DNA of 64,000 bases from WHSW01 sp963767475. Its GTDB lineage: Bacteria; Actinomycetota; Thermoleophilia; Solirubrobacterales; 70-9. The first letter of the stretch is position 1; each line of letters opens with the position of its first letter. The position numbers were made by a program, and so were the translations under genes. Below, piece after piece: positions 61,758 through 64,000 of the stretch. The notes beneath the pieces were generated by a model. That model did no database searches and was not told the DNA's origin. It saw only the letters and a list, made by a program, of their open reading frames with translations. The DNA is taken from NCBI GenBank assembly GCA_963767475.1, contig CAVYEI010000005.1, forward strand, positions 186,001 through 250,000. Reading direction: 5' to 3'.

Positions 61758-62162
61758 CTAGCTCCCGACTTCGATCCGGTCGTGGATCGCGACCTCGGAC
61801 TCACCGGAGAGGGCGCGGTGCACGGGGCACTTGCCGGCGATCACCAGCAGCCGGTCGCGCTGCTCGTCGTCGAGTGGCTCGGGAACTCGCAGGACCACGG
61901 TGATCTCCTCGAAGGTCGACCCCTGGCCCTGCTCGACTTCGACCTCGACCTCGACCGCGCCCAGCTCCCAGCCTTTGTGGGCCGCGTACATCTCGCAGGT
62001 GATCGCCGTGCAGGCCGCGAGCCCGGCCGCCGCCGCGCGGGTGGGGGAGGGGCCGAGATCGGCGCCGCCGCGGTCGACCGGCTCGTCGATCACGAGCGTG
62101 TGGCCGCTGTCGGTCTCGACCTCGTGCGTGTAGCCGTCGCGCCGGCGTGCGACGACCCGCAT
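61758..62162 (-). CDS. OsmC-family protein
   Basis: 134 residues. Two conserved Cys, in LAACTAITCEMYAA and GKCPVHRAL, as in OsmC/Ohr peroxidases and the YhfA group; the spacing is of the OsmC-like branch. Probably reduces organic peroxides or handles thiols. ATG overlaps the stop of the adenosyltransferase (ATGA). Confidence 0.92.
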   Translation of the reverse strand: MRVVARRRDGYTHEVETDSGHTLVIDEPVDRGGADLGPSPTRAAAAGLAACTAITCEMYAAHKGWELGAVEVEVEVEQGQGSTFEEITVVLRVPEPLDDEQRDRLLVIAGKCPVHRALSGESEVAIHDRIEVGS

Positions 62163-62740
62163 CAGACCTTCGGTTCGGCGCGCTCGCGGCCCGCGAACAG
62201 CTCCGGATCGTCGACGTCGGCGAACCGCGCCATCGCGTAGGCGGCGTCCGAGGCGCGGTTGAGGAAGGCGAGCAGCTCGGCCGCCAGCACTCCGTCGCCG
62301 CCGTCGAGCGCCGCGGTCCGGCGCTCGGCCCGGCGCAGGATCGCGCGGGCAAGATCGAGATGGGCCGAGAGCGGCGTGCCGCCGGGGATGACGAACTTCG
62401 CCGGCAGTTCGACCCGGTCCATGTAGCGGTCGATCAGCTGCTCGAGCTCGGCCGCCATCTCGGGAGTGACGCGGCTGACCCCGTCGACGAGCCGTTCGGC
62501 GGCCTCGGGCGCCGTCGCCAGCTCGGCGCCGGCGATGAAGAGGTCGTCTTGGAGGCGGAGGATGTCGGCGGCGAGCTCGGCCTCCTCGGCGCCGCAGAGC
62601 GCGCGGGCGATGCCGAGAGCCGAGGCCGCCTCGTCGAGGGCACCGTAGGCCTCCGTACGCGGGTCGGACTTCGCCACCCGGCCGCCGTACCACAGCGATG
62701 TGGTTCCGTCGTCGCCTTTCTTCGTGTAGATCCGGGTCAA
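62162..62740 (-). CDS. cob(I)alamin adenosyltransferase, PduO type
   Basis: 192 residues. N-terminal TRIYTKKGDDGTTSLWYGGRVAKSDPR (ATP-binding), YGALDEAAS, VIPGGTPLSAHLDLARAILRRAER with the conserved Arg motif, and LLAFLNRASDAAYAMAR. Makes adenosylcobalamin. TTG 62740 is supported by TAGGGT 7 nt upstream. First gene of the operon with OsmC, SDR and NUDIX. Confidence 0.94.
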   Translation of the reverse strand: MTRIYTKKGDDGTTSLWYGGRVAKSDPRTEAYGALDEAASALGIARALCGAEEAELAADILRLQDDLFIAGAELATAPEAAERLVDGVSRVTPEMAAELEQLIDRYMDRVELPAKFVIPGGTPLSAHLDLARAILRRAERRTAALDGGDGVLAAELLAFLNRASDAAYAMARFADVDDPELFAGRERAEPKV

Positions 62741-62747
62741 GGCGCCG

Positions 62748-62753
62748 ACCCTA
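62748..62753 (-). promoter_or_regulatory. -10 box TAGGGT for the adenosyltransferase operon
   Basis: On the minus strand TAGGGT is followed by 7 nt and TTG 62740. Confidence 0.5.
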
Positions 62754-62812
62754 GCGCCTCCGGGGGAGCCGGGATGATTCGAAATCCGCTCGAGCGGGGA
62801 CACCTGGGGGCG

Positions 62813-63139
62813 ATGCGATCCGCGATCAAGTCGAGTGCCGCCGCGGTCCTCCTCTGCGTGGCCCTCGCGCCGGCGGCGCCGGCCGAGGCCCGGATCTCGC
62901 TTGCCAAGGTCAAGCGAGAGAACCGGGCGCACGTCCGCGACCTTCAATGCTTCGACACCTGCCTGAGCTGGGACGTCAAGTACTGCAAGCGAGTCGGCAA
63001 ACGCCGCGCCAGGTGCGCCGCCACGGTCGTCTTCCGCGATCAGGCGGGCACCACTCATTGCGGGATCATCAACCGCTGGAAGCAGGACGCCGACGGGACC
63101 GGCATCTACGCGATCAGCAAGCGCTGCCGGCCGGCCTGA
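62813..63139 (+). CDS. small secreted cysteine-rich protein
   Basis: 108 residues from ATG 62813 (an ATG at 62774 adds 13). Signal peptide LLCVALAPAAPAEA. Mature part about 80 residues, basic, with six Cys: LQCFDTCLSWDVKYCKRVGKRRARCAA, THCGIINRW, ISKRC; likely three disulfides. Family unknown. GGGGG stands just upstream as a weak ribosome-binding site. Confidence 0.7.
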   Translation: MRSAIKSSAAAVLLCVALAPAAPAEARISLAKVKRENRAHVRDLQCFDTCLSWDVKYCKRVGKRRARCAATVVFRDQAGTTHCGIINRWKQDADGTGIYAISKRCRPA

Positions 63140-63159
63140 TCGCGGGCCGTCGAGCGGGG

Positions 63160-63486
63160 TCAGTCTTCCGCCGGGGCGACGACGCTCTCGGCGACTTCGA
63201 AACTGAGCAGCGCTGCCCCGTGGGCGACGGTGCCCCGGTCGCGGGCGGCCTGGGCGTGGCCGCGCGTGAACGCGTCGCTTTGAACCCAGGCCTGGAAATC
63301 CTCCTCGCTACGCCAGCGGGTGTAGACGAAGTAGCGCGTTTCGCCGCTCACCGGGCGCAGGAGCTCGAAGCCGAGGAACCCGGGCATCGACTCGACCTCG
63401 CGAACCCGCTCGGCAAAGCGGCGCTCGAGCTCGGGCCCCTTGCCCTCGGCGACCTCGATCGCGTTGATCTTGACCACAGCCGTCAT
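63160..63486 (-). CDS. mhuD: MhuD/IsdG-like heme-degrading monooxygenase
   Basis: 108 residues of the ABM fold. Resembles mycobacterial MhuD over its length: VVKINAIEVAEGKGPELERRF at the start with the heme-pocket Asn, GFLGFELLRPVSGE, YFVYTRWRSEEDFQAWVQ with the Trp, and FTRGHAQA with the proximal His. Opens heme to release iron. ATG lies 2 nt after the DUF1015 stop, so the two are co-transcribed. Confidence 0.88.
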   Translation of the reverse strand: MTAVVKINAIEVAEGKGPELERRFAERVREVESMPGFLGFELLRPVSGETRYFVYTRWRSEEDFQAWVQSDAFTRGHAQAARDRGTVAHGAALLSFEVAESVVAPAED

Positions 63487-63488
63487 CG

Positions 63489-64000
63489 CTAGGAGAGCGG
63501 GTTGAAGACGATGCCGGTGAGCAGCTTGGGGAAGAAGTAGGTCGACTTCGGCGGCATCGTTTCGCCGGCGGCGGCGACAGCGCGCACCTGCTCCACCGGC
63601 GTCGGGCGCATCAGGAAGGCGGCGTGGGTCCCCTCGTCGAGCGCCGCCTGCGCGCGTTCGGCGGAGGCGGTATAGGCGATCCCGCGCTTGGCCTCGATGT
63701 CCTCGGCGCTCATCCCCAGAGCCCCGCGCAGCAGCAGCGACTCGAGGATCGCCGCGTCGAGCTCGCGGAAGGCGGGCGAGACGTCGGGCATCGCGGCCTC
63801 GAGCACCGACGGATCCTTGAGCCGCAGCCGATAGCCCTGGCGAAGGTGGGCGTCGATGTAGCCGAAGACGCCGATGCCGGTCTCGCCGGCTGGATCGAGC
63901 TCCTCGATCGCGACCTCCTCGAACTCGAAGTGCTCGCGGATCGCCGCCCCGAGCGCCTCCTGAGCCGCGCTTTCGCCGAGGTTCGAGAGCAACCGGTGGT
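63489..64000 (-). CDS. DUF1015-family protein (C-terminal part, cut by window edge)
   Basis: The frame continues to the window end (HRLLSNLGESAAQ), so the start lies beyond. About 170 residues are present. The last residues, MPPKSTYFFPKLLTGIVFNPL, are the diagnostic end of DUF1015 proteins; upstream GIAYTASAERAQAALDEGTHAAFLMRP also fits. Function unknown in this family. Confidence 0.88.
   Translation of the reverse strand, partial: HRLLSNLGESAAQEALGAAIREHFEFEEVAIEELDPAGETGIGVFGYIDAHLRQGYRLRLKDPSVLEAAMPDVSPAFRELDAAILESLLLRGALGMSAEDIEAKRGIAYTASAERAQAALDEGTHAAFLMRPTPVEQVRAVAAAGETMPPKSTYFFPKLLTGIVFNPLS

Overview
This is a high-GC (about 70%), gene-dense chromosomal window from an actinobacterium, most likely class Thermoleophilia (Solirubrobacterales or a relative). 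The evidence is GuaB3 next to guaA, tandem DUF3352 lipoproteins, an A2-type (YSHPAVY) cytochrome oxidase, a MhuD-like heme oxygenase, many GTG/TTG starts, and start codons sitting 6-10 nt after a TAnnnT box (leaderless transcription). The assignment is inference. I see no rRNA, tRNA, CRISPR array, insertion sequence or phage gene.

Layout. 1-7 kb: guaB3 and guaA, an FAD oxidoreductase, a flippase, and two M23 peptidases behind a cyclic-di-AMP (ydaO-type) riboswitch. 7.3-21 kb: rplM-rpsI-glmM, glmS with two DUF3352 lipoproteins and acpS, then nnr-alr-cca and a secreted Calx-beta protein. 21-26 kb: HIT protein, enoyl-CoA hydratase, a subtilase with six exact 240-bp repeats, infA. 26-32.8 kb: GH63-like hydrolase, DrrAB-type ABC exporter, small secreted or membrane proteins, a glycosyltransferase. 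32.8-44.4 kb: respiratory region with a catalytic oxidase (coxB, ctaD, a stress-like gene, ctaE), a diheme cytochrome c, a CBS protein, two tiny membrane proteins, heme A synthesis (ctaB, ctaA) and a second CoxA/CoxB pair. 44.5-51 kb: glycosidase with a structured leader, PAP2 phosphatase, YbhN-like protein, thioredoxin reductase behind an AT-rich operator, lysyl oxidase-like protein, EamA transporter. 51-57 kb: six-gene beta-oxidation-like operon. 57-64 kb: secreted hydrolase, small proteins, class A beta-lactamase-fold protein, cobalamin adenosyltransferase-OsmC-SDR-NUDIX operon, MhuD-like protein, DUF1015 protein.

Most interesting: the second oxidase pair (41627-44352) is full length and uninterrupted, and aligns end to end with heme-copper oxidase subunits I and II. 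Yet subunit I has lost all six metal-ligand histidines, the cross-link tyrosine and the proton-channel residues, and subunit II has lost both CuA cysteines. It looks like a conserved pseudo-oxidase complex encoded upstream of heme A synthesis genes and near the real oxidase.

Caveat: many genes, above all between 28.8 and 40.8 kb, are broken by single-base indels next to G/C runs although the protein homology continues in another frame. I read these as sequence errors, not decay, and give the full gene span with the break points. Shine-Dalgarno sites are mentioned only where they affect the start choice.
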